Positions 9,127 to 18,430 of a stretch of DNA of 35,266 nt are shown piece by piece. Below the pieces are notes generated by a model. That model was not told the origin of the DNA, made no database searches, and saw only the letters and a list, made by a program, of their open reading frames with translations. The translations under genes were made by a program, and so were the position numbers. Location of the stretch: positions 1 through 35,266 of the forward strand of contig CAVUID010000016.1 of the NCBI GenBank assembly GCA_963741495.1, read 5' to 3'. The DNA comes from Sulfurimicrobium sp963741495. Its GTDB lineage: Bacteria > Pseudomonadota > Gammaproteobacteria > Burkholderiales > Sulfuricellaceae. The stretch's first letter is position 1. Each line of letters starts with the position of its first letter.

Positions 9127-9612
9127 CTAAGCATCCACGTAATGAACAAAGAGCACACCTTCTTCGATCTTGGTCTCGTAAACATCCATGGGTCGAGGTG
9201 GTGGGCCAGAGAGGACAGCGCCATCGATGCTAAAATGGGCGTCGTGGCAAGGGCAGGGGTACATTTGATCTTCTTCTGACCACTTGACTTTACAGCCCAG
9301 GTGGGTGCAGACATTCGAAAGGGCCAGAATTTCGCCTGCGGATTTCTGTAGAATATATACGCCATAACTATTGGTCGTCTTTTCCCAGCCATTGATCCGG
9401 GTGCGGGTGAAAACGAACAGGGTGGGCATGCCGAGCGGATAATTTTCCAGCGGGCCTGCGGAAATCCAGGCATCGCTTTCCTGAGGTTGCAAAGCTGGAT
9501 GGATAATGTAACGAACTGCTGGCCAGGCCATCGCGCCGCCGATCACAACGCCGATGCCACCAACAACCACCTTAACAAACTCGTTTCGGCTCAGATGCGG
9601 GTCTTCTGCCAT
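9127..9612 (-). CDS. qcrA: Rieske iron-sulfur protein of bc complex
   Basis: This 161-residue subunit passes electrons from quinol to cytochrome c. An N-terminal membrane anchor (VVVGGIGVVIGGAMAWPAV) precedes the [2Fe-2S] domain. The cluster motif is CTHLGC (Cys102, His104) and PCPCHDAHF (Cys120, His123), with Cys107 and Cys122 placed for the usual disulfide. The loop reads CHDAHF where many members have CHGSxF. The start at ATG 9612 has an AAAGGAG ribosome site. It is the first gene of a three-gene minus-strand operon (Rieske, cytochrome b, subunit IV/cytochrome c) that diverges from the succinate dehydrogenase operon. Confidence 0.94.
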   Translation of the reverse strand: MAEDPHLSRNEFVKVVVGGIGVVIGGAMAWPAVRYIIHPALQPQESDAWISAGPLENYPLGMPTLFVFTRTRINGWEKTTNSYGVYILQKSAGEILALSNVCTHLGCKVKWSEEDQMYPCPCHDAHFSIDGAVLSGPPPRPMDVYETKIEEGVLFVHYVDA

Positions 9613-9695
9613 GCACGTCTCCTTTCATGGAACACAAACCTGGTGGGGCTTGCTTCCTCTACGCCCTGTGTCTTTTTTGTGGGAGATTTCACATA

Positions 9696-9724
9696 ATTTT
9701 ACTCGGAATTGCATCGAAACTCAA
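9696..9724 (-). promoter_or_regulatory. Candidate promoter for the bc-complex operon
   Basis: Read on the minus strand, TTGAGT (9724-9719) is separated by 17 bases from TAAAAT (9701-9696), a good sigma-70-like match. It leaves a leader of about 75-80 bases before the Rieske start codon. It lies in the roughly 350-base AT-rich gap (9613-9961) between two divergent respiratory operons. Confidence 0.5.
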
Positions 9725-9830
9725 GTGATCGGGGTACAATATGAGTCTGAGGTCTCTCAATGAATTATAGACGGTAAAATAGGAGCAGGATGAGGACTTC
9801 CGGAACTAATAATATATGATTATTGTCACT

Positions 9831-9859
9831 TTCCGACCAAAATGAAGCGATGTGATAAT
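9831..9859 (+). promoter_or_regulatory. Weak candidate promoter for the sdh operon
   Basis: An extended -10 element TGTGATAAT (9851-9859) has TTCCGA 17 bases upstream, only a partial -35 match. It is the best plus-strand candidate I see in the divergent gap 9613-9961. Nothing else was recognised in that gap: no RNA gene and no small coding frame. Confidence 0.3.
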
Positions 9860-9961
9860 ATTTTAGCTGAAAAATTGAAACAGCCTGGCTGCAGTTTGCA
9901 GGACTTCAGCAATAATCCTAACGAACGGAGGCGCTCATAGAGTCTAAAGCGAAATGTCGGT

Positions 9962-10324
9962 TTGTCCGGGTTGCGTTATCGAGGCGGCGGTCCTATGCTT
10001 GCCTGGATACTCCACCGGCTAAGCGGCCTGGCGATGATACTTTTCATCGGCACCCACGTGGTCGCATCTTTCTTTATGCAGCAGGTTGGCGGGGATGTGG
10101 CAACGGCGATCAACATCGTCTACGAGTCCGTTTATTTTCAGGTCTTCATCTACTTCGTTGTGATTTTCCATACGCTTAATGGTCTGCGTATCATCGTCCT
10201 GGATACCTGGCCAAAAATGCTGGAATACCAGCGAGAGATGACCTGGCTGCAGTGGCTGATCTTCATCCCAATTTATGGGCTGACGGTCTTCATCATGATC
10301 ACCAAAGCCATCCAGGGCGGCTAG
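9962..10324 (+). CDS. sdhC: Succinate dehydrogenase cytochrome b subunit (SdhC)
   Basis: This 120-residue membrane subunit has three hydrophobic helices. It carries the SdhC hallmark HRLSGLAMILFIGTHV and a second conserved histidine in FHTLNGLRIIVLD, the haem b and quinone-site elements. It anchors the SdhAB catalytic part and passes electrons to the quinone pool. The continuous frame opens at TTG 9962, which lacks a clear ribosome site. An ATG at 9954 is in another frame and would give a plausible N-terminus if one base were missing near 9960, so the start is uncertain. It heads sdhCDAB. Confidence 0.85.
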   Translation: MSGLRYRGGGPMLAWILHRLSGLAMILFIGTHVVASFFMQQVGGDVATAINIVYESVYFQVFIYFVVIFHTLNGLRIIVLDTWPKMLEYQREMTWLQWLIFIPIYGLTVFIMITKAIQGG

Positions 10325-10344
10325 CCCAGGCAGGAGAGGCGGAT

Positions 10345-10767
10345 ATGTCATCTCGAACCTATCCTCGTGTGGGCCTGACTTTTGATTATGTCATGTGGCT
10401 CTTCACACGTATTTCTGGGGTAGCGCTGGTGCTGCTTGCAATTGTGGGCATGGTTGGCGCATTTTTCATGGGCGCCCGGCTGCAATTGGATGTTGGTACG
10501 CTGATGCGCTGGACTTTCTTCCCCAACCCCAACCATGTGGTGAACAGCGAAATCCCGGATGTAAGCCTGGGTTGGGCGACTGCTTACTGGCAGATCATGC
10601 AGTTCTTGATCGTCTTCTTTGGCGTAACGCATGGGGTAAATGGCTTGCGGGTTGTGATTGAAGATTATCTGGGGCCTTCCTGGAAACGAGTTTTCCTCCG
10701 CGGTCTGCTGTTTATCTTCTGGCTCTTCATGCTCTTTATTGCCAGCTACGTGATCCTGGCTTCCTAG
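10345..10767 (+). CDS. sdhD: Succinate dehydrogenase membrane anchor subunit (SdhD)
   Basis: This 140-residue protein has three membrane helices. It repeats the SdhC/D plan: an N-terminal helix with FTRISGVALVLLAIVG, and a later histidine in VTHGVNGLRVVIEDY. It is the second anchor of succinate:quinone oxidoreductase. Start ATG 10345 follows an AGGAGAGG site (10332-10339), 20 bases after sdhC. The loop between helices 1 and 2 contains FFPNPNHVVNSE. The gene is intact and in operon with sdhA. Confidence 0.88.
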   Translation: MSSRTYPRVGLTFDYVMWLFTRISGVALVLLAIVGMVGAFFMGARLQLDVGTLMRWTFFPNPNHVVNSEIPDVSLGWATAYWQIMQFLIVFFGVTHGVNGLRVVIEDYLGPSWKRVFLRGLLFIFWLFMLFIASYVILAS

Positions 10768-10783
10768 CCGCGGGAGGAAAAGT

Positions 10784-12578
10784 ATGAGTAACACACCACC
10801 AGTTTGATGTTGTTGTCGTCGGGGCAGGCGGCGCGGGGTTAATGGCGGCGTTGTACGCCTCCAAGACTGCCAGCACGGCTGTGATCAGCAAGCTGTATCC
10901 GACACGCTCGCACACCGGCACGGCCCAGGGTGGCGTGGGCGCTGCCCTGGGCAGCGTGGAAGAAGATCATCCCGACTGGCACACTTTCGATACGGTGAAA
11001 GGCTCGGATTACCTGGGCGACCAGGATGCGATCGAGTTCATGTGCCATGAAGCGGTTCAGGCGGTGTATGAGCTGGAACATTTCGGGCTGCCCTTCTCGC
11101 GCACCCCTGAAGGCAAGATCGACCAGCGTCCCTTTGGCGGGCATACCAACAACGTCACCGGCAAACCGGTGCGCCGGGCTTGCTTTGCTGCCGACCGCAC
11201 CGGGCATATGATCTTGCAGACGCTTTACCAGCAGTGCATCAAGAACCATGTCAATTTCTTCGATGAATACCAGGTGCTGGATGTGTTGATCGAGAACGGC
11301 GCAGCCGCCGGCGTGGTTGCGCTGGAGCTGGCAACCGGCGAGATGCACGTCTTCCAGGCCAAAGCCGTGATATTTGCCACGGGTGGGCATGGACGCATCT
11401 GGGAGATTACCTCGAATGCCTATAGCTTCACCGGCGACGGCGTGGCGATTACCTTGCGACGCGGTATCCCGGCAGAGGATATGGAATTTTTCCAGTTCCA
11501 CCCGACCGGCATTTATCGCCTGGGCATCCTGATCACGGAAGGTGTGCGCGGCGAGGGCGGCATACTGGTCAATGACAAGGGCGAGCGCTTCATGGAAAAA
11601 TACGCCCCCAAAGTGAAAGACCTGGCCTCTCGAGATGTGGTCAGCCGGGCGATGTACCTGGAGATGCGCGAAGGGCGCGGCATCGGCGGCAAGCGCTACC
11701 TGTACCTGGATATGCGGCCCGAGACCGTGAACAGATATGCCGCCCTGGATGGCCGCAAACGCCCGGATGGCTCTCCCTATGTCGTCACCGGCGAAGAGCT
11801 GCTGCGCAAGCTGCCTGACATCGTCGATTTTGCCCGCACTTACCTGGGCGTCGATCCCGTCACGCAGCCGATGCCGATCCAGCCAACGGCTCACTATGCC
11901 ATGGGCGGCATCCCGACGAATCAGTTTGGCCAGGTGGTGATCGATGAGCAGAACACGGTCTTGCCGGGCTTGTATGCAGCAGGCGAGGTGGCCTGTGTTT
12001 CGGTGCATGGCGCAAACCGCCTGGGCACCAACTCGCTGCTTGACCTGATCGTGTTCGGAAAACACGCCGGTTTGAGCGCGGCTGAATTTGCCCAGGATGC
12101 GGACTTTCAGAAGTTGCCCGCCGATCCAACCGGTTTTGCCCGCCAGCAGTTGGAGGCGTTGCTCAGCAGTCAGGGCAGTGACAAAGCCTTTGATATCGCT
12201 CGAGAAATGAAATCGGTAATGTTCGATCATGTGGGCGTATTCCGCACCCAGACCGGGATGCAGCAAGCCCTGGACAAGGTGCGTGAACTCCAGGAGCGGC
12301 TCAAGCACGTCCGCCCGCCGGATACCGGCAAGGTGTTCAACACCGAGCTGCTCAATATTTGGGAACTGGGCAATCTGCTTGAATTGGCGGAAGTCACTGC
12401 GGTTTCGGCGATGGCGCGCCAGGAAAGTCGTGGCGGGCACGCCCGTGAAGATTTTCCCAACCGGGATGATGTCAACTGGCTCAAGCACACCCTGGCCTGG
12501 CGGACAACGGATGGCATTCGCCTGGATTACAAGCCGGTGGTCATTACCAGGTACCAGCCCAAAGAACGCGTTTATTGA
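10784..12578 (+). CDS. sdhA: Succinate dehydrogenase flavoprotein subunit (SdhA), frameshift at N-terminus
   Basis: This is the catalytic flavoprotein that oxidises succinate to fumarate, about 597 residues. ATG 10784 has a GGGAGGAAAA ribosome site, but its frame hits TGA at 10805. The true protein continues one base out of phase from about 10800 as QFDVVVVGAGGAGLMAALYA, so there is a +1 change within the first six codons. Visible features are the dinucleotide motif GAGGAG, the covalent-FAD region RSHTGTAQGGVG, the active-site segment QFHPTGI, the capping-domain DMRPETV region, and TAHYAMGGIPTN plus GANRLGTNSLLDL. The sdhCDAB order is common in Chloroflexota and Gram-positive bacteria. Confidence 0.95.
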
Positions 12579-12592
12579 TTTCGGAGGACATC

Positions 12593-13297
12593 ATGCAGGT
12601 AACCCTTAAAATCTTCCGTTACGATCCCGAAAAGGACAAGAAACCTCACTACGATAAATTTACCCTGGAGGCCGAGCTAACGGATCGCGTGCTCGATCTG
12701 CTCGAGTACATTAAAGGTGTTCATGATGGCACGCTCTCATTTCGCCGTTCATGCGCTCATGGCGTTTGCGGATCAGATGCCATGCGGATCAATGGGCGCA
12801 ATCGCCTGGCCTGCAAGATGCTGGTGAAGGATCTGGGCGGCAGCAAGGTCACGGTCGAGCCTCTGCTGGGCATGCGGGTAGTCAAAGATCTGATCGTGGA
12901 TATGGAGCCGTTTTTCGAAAATTATCGCTCGGTCCTGCCCTACCTGATCAATGATGAACCCGAACCAAAGCAGGAACGTTTGCAAAGCCCCGAAGATCGT
13001 GAGCGTTTCGACGACACCACCAAATGCATCCTGTGCGCCTGCTGCACGACCTCCTGCCCATCGTTCTGGGCGAATGAGCAGTACGTGGGACCGGCGGCAA
13101 TTGTTACGGCGCACCGGTTCATCTTCGACAGCCGCGACCAGGCCGGCGCCGAGCGCTTGAAGATATTAAACGACCAGTTTGGCGTGGTGCGCTGCCATAC
13201 GATCTTCAACTGCACCGAAGCCTGCCCGCGCGAAATCCAGGTCACCCGGGCGATTGGCGAAGTCAAGAAAGCGCTGGCAACCGGCAAGCTCGAATAA
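12593..13297 (+). CDS. sdhB: Succinate dehydrogenase iron-sulfur subunit (SdhB)
   Basis: This 234-residue subunit wires SdhA to the membrane anchors through three clusters, all with ligands visible: [2Fe-2S] in RRSCAHGVCGSDAM and RLAC, [4Fe-4S] in CILCACCTTSCP, and [3Fe-4S] in CHTIFNCTEACP. ATG 12593 has a GGAGG site at 12583-12587; an in-frame TTG at 12575 would overlap sdhA and lacks a site. The gene is intact and is the last of the operon. Confidence 0.96.
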   Translation: MQVTLKIFRYDPEKDKKPHYDKFTLEAELTDRVLDLLEYIKGVHDGTLSFRRSCAHGVCGSDAMRINGRNRLACKMLVKDLGGSKVTVEPLLGMRVVKDLIVDMEPFFENYRSVLPYLINDEPEPKQERLQSPEDRERFDDTTKCILCACCTTSCPSFWANEQYVGPAAIVTAHRFIFDSRDQAGAERLKILNDQFGVVRCHTIFNCTEACPREIQVTRAIGEVKKALATGKLE

Positions 13298-13306
13298 TCT
13301 GGGCGG

Positions 13307-13338
13307 CGCTGGTATACAGCGCCGCTGGTATACAGCGC
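13307..13338. repeat. Two tandem copies of a 16-bp palindromic unit
   Basis: The unit CGCTGGTATACAGCGC occurs twice without a gap (13307-13322, 13323-13338). Each copy can fold as CGCTG/CAGCG around a GTATA loop, and the first is extended by flanking GG/CC. It lies ten bases after the sdhB stop. A short T-run (CCTCCTTTT) follows, so it may act as the operon terminator, though the T-tract is weak. Confidence 0.7.
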
Positions 13339-13373
13339 CTCCTTTTGCCGGCGCCCGACTTGCTTGGGCGTTA

Positions 13374-13382
13374 TGTTATAAT
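13374..13382 (+). promoter_or_regulatory. Extended -10 promoter for tRNA-Arg
   Basis: TGTTATAAT combines the extended -10 TG with a consensus TATAAT (13377-13382). No good -35 box is seen. Transcription would start about 10 bases before the tRNA. Confidence 0.55.
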
Positions 13383-13400
13383 CGGGCTGCAAAATGCAGC

Positions 13401-13473
13401 GCCCCAGTAGCTCAAAGGATAGAGCGAGGCTCTCCTAAGGCCGAGGTTGTGGGTTCGACTCCCACCTGGGGCT
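13401..13473 (+). tRNA. tRNA-Arg (anticodon CCU)
   Basis: A full cloverleaf is visible. The acceptor GCCCCAG pairs with CTGGGGC (13466-13472). The D-stem is GCTC/GAGC, the T-arm is GTGGG-TTCGACT-CCCAC, and the anticodon CCU lies at 13434-13436 with U33 and A37. It reads AGG arginine codons. The anticodon stem has an A27-G43 mismatch and a G-U pair, and the base at position 73 is T, unusual for arginine tRNAs. CCA is not encoded. Confidence 0.93.
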
Positions 13474-13522
13474 TGGTATTGGGATGGCTTACGATTGAAC
13501 CTGTTTCGTAGGCCATCTGGCA

Positions 13523-14677
13523 TTAAAAGGCCAGGCCAATCAAATAAGGCATAATCGGCGCCGCCAGGCGACCAAAAGAGAAGACCAGCAGGCTCAGGCC
13601 AAAGATCCCAACGATTGGGAAAAGCAAACCCAGAGCCCAGGAACGCATGCGCACAGCTCGCGCCAGCCCCGGCAGAGCCAGCAGCAGAACCGGGATTTGC
13701 AGGGCGCCGGTCAGCAGGCTTTGCGGCAGGGCTGCCGCCAGATACCAGAAAGTCAGGCTTTGCACGAGCAGCTTGCGCAGCAGCAGGCCCGGATTGGCGC
13801 GCAGCTCTGCCAGGGCGGCGCGCAGCAGCAGATCATCTCGCTCGAGTGGGTCCACGGGTTCGCCGCCCTGCTGCTGGTAAACCAGCTCCATATCCTGCCC
13901 GGCCAGGGCTCTCAGACTGGAGTAGGAGAAGGGCGCTTCCAGCCAATGCGCAGCGAAGCGATTACCCAGGTAAAAGTTATAGCCGCTGTCCGCATGGATG
14001 GGCAGCAATCGGCCTGTTTTCTCCCAATTGCGGATTGTCCAGGGTAGGAGCAGCGCCAGCGAGCTCAGGGCCACCAGCCCGATCCACCCCCAGGCGCTGC
14101 GCCGGAAGCGCAGCCCCAGCGCCAGCAGGCCAAGCGGCAGCAGGACCAGCGCCGCGCCTTTGCTCAGCGCCGCCAGTCCCAGCGCCAGCCCACATAGCAG
14201 GGCCTTCCCGAGAGAGGGGGATTGCATCAGACGGATCAGCGCCAGCGTTGCGAGGGCGATCATCCAGGTCAGCCAGGTTTCCGTCCACAAGCGCGGGATG
14301 TACCAGAACGAGATCGGATAAACCGTCCAGGCAAGCCCGGCCCAAAAGGCGCGGCGCTCATCCTGCAATGTCAGGCGCATGAGCTGGTAGAGCGTGACAC
14401 TCGCCAGCGCCGCCACCACACTCTGCGCGACCTGGGCGGCAGACGGCGCACAGCCGCCGGCAATCGAATACACCAGCGCCAGGAAAGCAGGGTAGAGCGG
14501 CGGGCGCGAGAGCGCATCGAAGCGTCCGGTCTTATAGAGTATGCAGCCCAACTGCCCGTAGCCATCCGGGTCCAGCCCGGAAGTTGCTTCCCCAAGCAGG
14601 GGATAAAGGAGAAAGCTGAAAACCAGCCCGATCCCCAGGCTAAGCATGAAAATCAGCAGCGAGCGTTTGACCTGCAT
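13523..14677 (-). CDS. Polytopic membrane glycosyltransferase, GT-C/ArnT-PMT (GT39) type
   Basis: This 384-residue protein has about ten hydrophobic helices. After the first helix comes an acidic loop, LDPDGYGQLG, placed like the catalytic Asp loop of GT-C enzymes. It is followed by RPPLYPAFLALVY, the usual RPPGYP-like motif of the ArnT/PMT superfamily. Such enzymes transfer sugars from polyprenyl-phosphate carriers to proteins or lipids on the outer face of the membrane. Acceptor and donor cannot be inferred. The gene is intact, starts at ATG 14677, stands alone on the minus strand and diverges from the potassium permease. Length is below that of full PMTs but normal for short bacterial members. 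Confidence 0.72.
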   Translation of the reverse strand: MQVKRSLLIFMLSLGIGLVFSFLLYPLLGEATSGLDPDGYGQLGCILYKTGRFDALSRPPLYPAFLALVYSIAGGCAPSAAQVAQSVVAALASVTLYQLMRLTLQDERRAFWAGLAWTVYPISFWYIPRLWTETWLTWMIALATLALIRLMQSPSLGKALLCGLALGLAALSKGAALVLLPLGLLALGLRFRRSAWGWIGLVALSSLALLLPWTIRNWEKTGRLLPIHADSGYNFYLGNRFAAHWLEAPFSYSSLRALAGQDMELVYQQQGGEPVDPLERDDLLLRAALAELRANPGLLLRKLLVQSLTFWYLAAALPQSLLTGALQIPVLLLALPGLARAVRMRSWALGLLFPIVGIFGLSLLVFSFGRLAAPIMPYLIGLAF

Positions 14678-14744
14678 TCTTCTATTTTACCAAAACCGAA
14701 ACAGGCGCATCTTCGGAGCATGACTTTTCAGAGGTGTCCTTGTC

Positions 14745-14793
14745 TTGACGCTTTCTTGACGCAAATTTACCAGGCGTTGACGAACCATTGACT
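14745..14793 (+). promoter_or_regulatory. Two phased pairs of TTGAC repeats: candidate KdpE/PhoB-type operator
   Basis: TTGACG occurs at 14745, 14756 and 14777, and TTGACT at 14788. Starts within each pair are 11 bases apart and the pairs begin 32 bases apart, about three helical turns. The second pair ends ten bases before a -10-like TATCAT (14804-14809), and no consensus -35 lies at the proper distance. That is the geometry of OmpR/PhoB-family activator sites. The downstream genes include a regulator of that family. Confidence 0.55.
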
Positions 14794-14839
14794 GTTTTGG
14801 GACTATCATCTGCCCGGTTTTTACCGGAAGGATGATTCA

Positions 14840-16777
14840 ATGAGTCTCAAACAGTATACAGGCAATATCTTTCGTTCCTATTCAGACACGCTGCCCCGCA
14901 CATGGCGCAGCCGGCTGCTTGGCCGACCGCTGGCAACCGCCGACGCGCCTCACCAGACGATTGGGAAGCTGGTAGGCCTGGCGGTCTTCGCATCGGATGC
15001 GCTCTCCTCCACTGCCTATGCCACCCAGGAGATCCTGATGGTGCTGGCAGTCGCCGGTACGGCAGCTTTCGTTTATTCGGTGCCGATCGCCATCGCCATC
15101 ACGGCCTTGATGGTGATCGTGACGATTTCGTATGAACAAACCATCCACGCATACCCGGGCGGCGGCGGCGCCTATATCGTTGCTCGTGATAACCTGGGCG
15201 AGTTGCCGGCCCAGACCGCCGGGGCGGCTTTGCTGACCGATTACATCCTGACCGTCGCAGTCTCGATCTCCTCGGGTGTGGCGCAGATCACATCGGCGTT
15301 TCCAGATCTGTATCCCTACCGGGTGTGGATTGCGGTCTGGCCTGGTTTTCTTCATCATGTTCGTGAATCTGCGCGGAGTGAAGGAATCGGGTGTTACCTT
15401 CGCCATCCCAACCTATTACTTTGTGGTTGTCATGATCTTGACCGTAGGGATTGGCTTAGTCCGCTGGGCGACCGGCAGCCTGGGAACGGTTGTGAATCCG
15501 CCCGAAATGGAGGCGGCAATGGTCGCCACAGCCATTACACCCTTCTTGATCCTGCATGCTTTTTCAAACGGCACGTCGGCTTTGACCGGTATTGAGGCAA
15601 TCTCGAATGGCATCACGGCATTCAAAGAGCCGCGCAGCCGCAATGCCGGTATCACGCTGATCTGGATGTCGACAATTTTAGGCTCTCTTGTTCCTGGGCA
15701 TCACGCTGCTTGCCCGGCATATCGGGGCAATTCCCTCTGAAATGGAAACCGTCATCTCCCAGCTTGGCGCGCACGATCTATGGGGGCCAGAATTTCATGT
15801 ACCTGGCGGTCATCTCGGGTACGGCGCTGATCCTGGTCCTGGCAGCCAATACCGCCTTTGCTGATTTTCCCCGCCTGGGCGCCCTACATGCCGGGGATGG
15901 CTTCTTGCCGCGCCAGCTAACCTACCGCGGCAGCCGGCTGGTGTATTCGCGTGGCATTATAGCGCTGGCGGTGATTGCCAGCCTACTTATCATCCTCTTC
16001 CAGGCCAGCGTCACCCGCCTGATCCCGCTTTATGCGATTGGTGTCTTCCTGTCTTTCACGCTATCCCAAACGGGCATGGCCCGCCGCTGGTGGAAATCGG
16101 GTCACCTGAAGCCGGGTGAGGAAGTCCAGGAACCTGGCTCTATTCTGCGTTATGATCGTACGTGGATGCTGAAACTGGTGGTGAATGGCTTTGGCGCTGT
16201 GTGTACTGCGGTGGTGATGATCGTTTTCGCTGTCACCAAGTTCCGAGAAGGCGCCTGGATCGTGATCATCCTTACGCCATTGCTGGTGTTTATCTTTTTT
16301 TCCATTCATCATCACTATAAGAACCTGGCTCGCCAGCTCTCGCTGGAGCAATGGAATGAACAGCCGCCTATCGTCCGCGACCGGGTTCTAATCTTGATGA
16401 GCGGCGTACATCGCGGGACGATGGCGACCTTGCGTTATGCTCGCACGCTTTCATCGGATCTAACAGCCGTGCACATTTCGGTGGATGACAAAGAAACTGA
16501 AAAGCTCTCCCAAAAATGGTCCATTTTTGGGGATGGCATCCGGCTTGTCATTCTTAAGTCGCCGTACCGTTTGATGGTGGAGCCTTTGCTCGAATACCTT
16601 GAGCGCCTGGAAGAAGTAAAACGCCCGGGTGAAGTGTTTACGATCGTAGTGCCACGCTTCATCCCGGAGAACCGCGCTGCCAATCTGCTGCATATGCGGA
16701 CGGCTGAAACGCTGCGCAAGGTGCTGCTGAACCGGGAAGATGTCGTGATCATCGAAGTGCCTTATCAGGTACACTAA
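14840..16777 (+). CDS. kimA: KimA-like APC-superfamily potassium/proton symporter, frameshifted
   Basis: This is an inner-membrane permease of about 645 residues with roughly twelve helices. It closely follows the pattern of Bacillus KimA (YdaO): ASDALSSTAYATQEIL, YPGGGGAYIVARDNLG, DYILTVAVSISSG, HAFSNGTSALTGIEAISN, LVLAANTAFADFPRLG and LIPLYAIGVFLSFTLSQTG. After the last helix, a soluble domain of about 140 residues (from ERDRVLILMSG-like sequence near 16380) resembles a universal-stress-type regulatory domain. ATG 14840 follows AAGGA. Three +1 frame changes (near 15340, 15685 and 15765) break the frame, yet every conserved block is retained. The adjacent KdpD/KdpE-like pair supports potassium as the substrate. 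Amino-acid transport is the alternative. Confidence 0.82.
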
Positions 16778-16803
16778 TGCGCCAATTGGATTAAAATGAA
16801 TTT

Positions 16804-18430
16804 GTGAAAGCTCCGGAAAAGTTTGGGCGCGATCTACAGGCCACGCAAAACGATGTTAGCCCCGCTTCGAATCAGGCAACAGCCCGATGGGAAAAAGCTT
16901 TCGGCGCCGGTTTCCGCAGGCGCCGGGCCTACGCCGGTTATGTGCAAAGTGTCTTGCTGGTTCTGCTTGCGATCCTGGTCAGCATTGTTTTGCACCGCAT
17001 TAAGCCGGTCAATATGGTGATGATCTACCTGACGGTAGTCGTGTATGCGGGTCTCTTTCTGGGACGTGGGCCGGCGGTGTTAGCCTCCTTGCTCAGCGTA
17101 CTGGCGTTTGATTTCCTTCAGGTGGACCCGCGCCTCAGCCTGACTGTTGCCGACCCGGAAGATCTGCTGACCTTCTTTGGATTGTTCCTGGTAGGCGTGG
17201 TTGTCAGCAGCTCCGCCGAGCGCCTGCGCCACCAGGTGACCATCTTGCGCACGCGCCAGGCCCACCTGGCGGCGCTGAACTCCTTGAGCGGCGACCTGGC
17301 CCGGGCAATCAGCCTGGAGGACCTGCTTTATTCGATTGTCAGCCGCATCGAGCAGATCTTCAACTACCAGGCGGCAATCTGGTTGCCCGAAGCGGGGGGG
17401 CTGAGGGTAGCATTTGCCTCGCAAGGGATGCAGTTGAGCGACCTGGACCTGGAAGCTGCACAGGCGTCTTTTGCTGGCGCCAGGCCGTGTGGCTTCGGGG
17501 TGCCGGGCTGCATCCAATCGGCGGTGTTGTGTCTGCACCTGGAGACCTCTGCCGGTGTGGTGGGGGTCCTGGGAGTTTTACCCGGCCAACCCTCGCTGGC
17601 CATGACGGATGACCAGCGCCTGCTCCTGGATGGCTTTGCCAACCTGGCAGCCCTGGCAATCGAACGGGCGCGCCTGGCAGAGCAGGCCAGCCAGGCAAAA
17701 ATCCTCGAGAATACCGAACGCCTGCAAACCGCCTTGCTTCATTCGATATCGCATGAATTGCGCACGCCTCTGGTTTCAATTACTGGCGCATTGAGCACCC
17801 TGGTTGAAGCCAAAGATGAGGTTGAGATCAGCGCTGGAAGACCAGGCTGCTCACCGCGAGTTGATCGATACAGCTTATGAAGAAGCGCAGCGCTTGAACA
17901 TGCTGGTAGGCAATCTGCTGGACATGTCTCGCCTGGAAGCAGGCGTCTTCCGGCTTTCTCTGGAGCCATGCGACCCGCAGGATTTGGTGGGCATCGTGCT
18001 GGCGCGTTTTACTGAGCGGCACAGTCGAAACCCGGTGCAGGTAGAGCTTGAGGATGATCTGCCCCTGGTGCACATCGATGTTGCCTTGATGGTGCAGGTC
18101 TTGCTCAATCTGCTGGACAATGCGGTCAAATACTCCCCGCAGGCAACCCCGGTTGAGATTGCCGGGAAGTTGGTGGGTGAAGAATTACACCTGTCCGTAG
18201 CCGATTGTGGAATTGGCATCCCTACAGAAGAGTTGAACAAAGTGTTTGAAAAGTTTTATCGCAGCGCCCGCTCGGCTGGGATCAGCGGAATTGGGCTGGG
18301 ACTTTCGATATGCAAGGGGATCGTCGAAGCGCACGGCGGGCGGATTTGGGGGCAGGACCGTAAACCGGCAGGCACGCTGATCACGATTGGCATACCGGTT
18401 AATAATAAAGTCATTGGGGGTGGGTTGTGA
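16804..18430 (+). CDS. Short KdpD-like sensor histidine kinase, frameshifted
   Basis: This membrane sensor kinase has about 541 residues. It starts at GTG 16804. Four closely spaced helices (about residues 47-135; VQSVLLVLLAILVSIVLH, VMIYLTVVVYAGLFLG and others) match the DUF4118 membrane block of KdpD. A GAF-like region follows (about 150-295), then a HisKA site SISHELRTPL with His317, and an ATPase domain with NLLDNAVKYSP, DCGIGIP and GIGLGLSICKG. The N-terminal KdpD/Usp domains of the classical protein are absent. A +1 frame change lies near 17820-17845, just after the HisKA motif. It overlaps the response regulator by four bases and lies 26 bases after the permease, so all three are likely one operon. 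Confidence 0.85.

Noticed and set aside
10839..12488. 549-codon minus-strand frame opposite sdhA
   Set aside because: sdhA on the plus strand is unmistakable and the antisense frame has no recognisable domain.
13179..13511. Open frame running through the tRNA gene
   Set aside because: Translation of a tRNA (the familiar spurious VAQRIERGSPKAEVVGSTP-type peptide), not a protein gene.
14678..14839. Possible c-di-AMP (ydaO) riboswitch before the KimA-like gene
   Set aside because: I looked for the conserved ydaO core and found none; the region instead holds phased TTGAC repeats.
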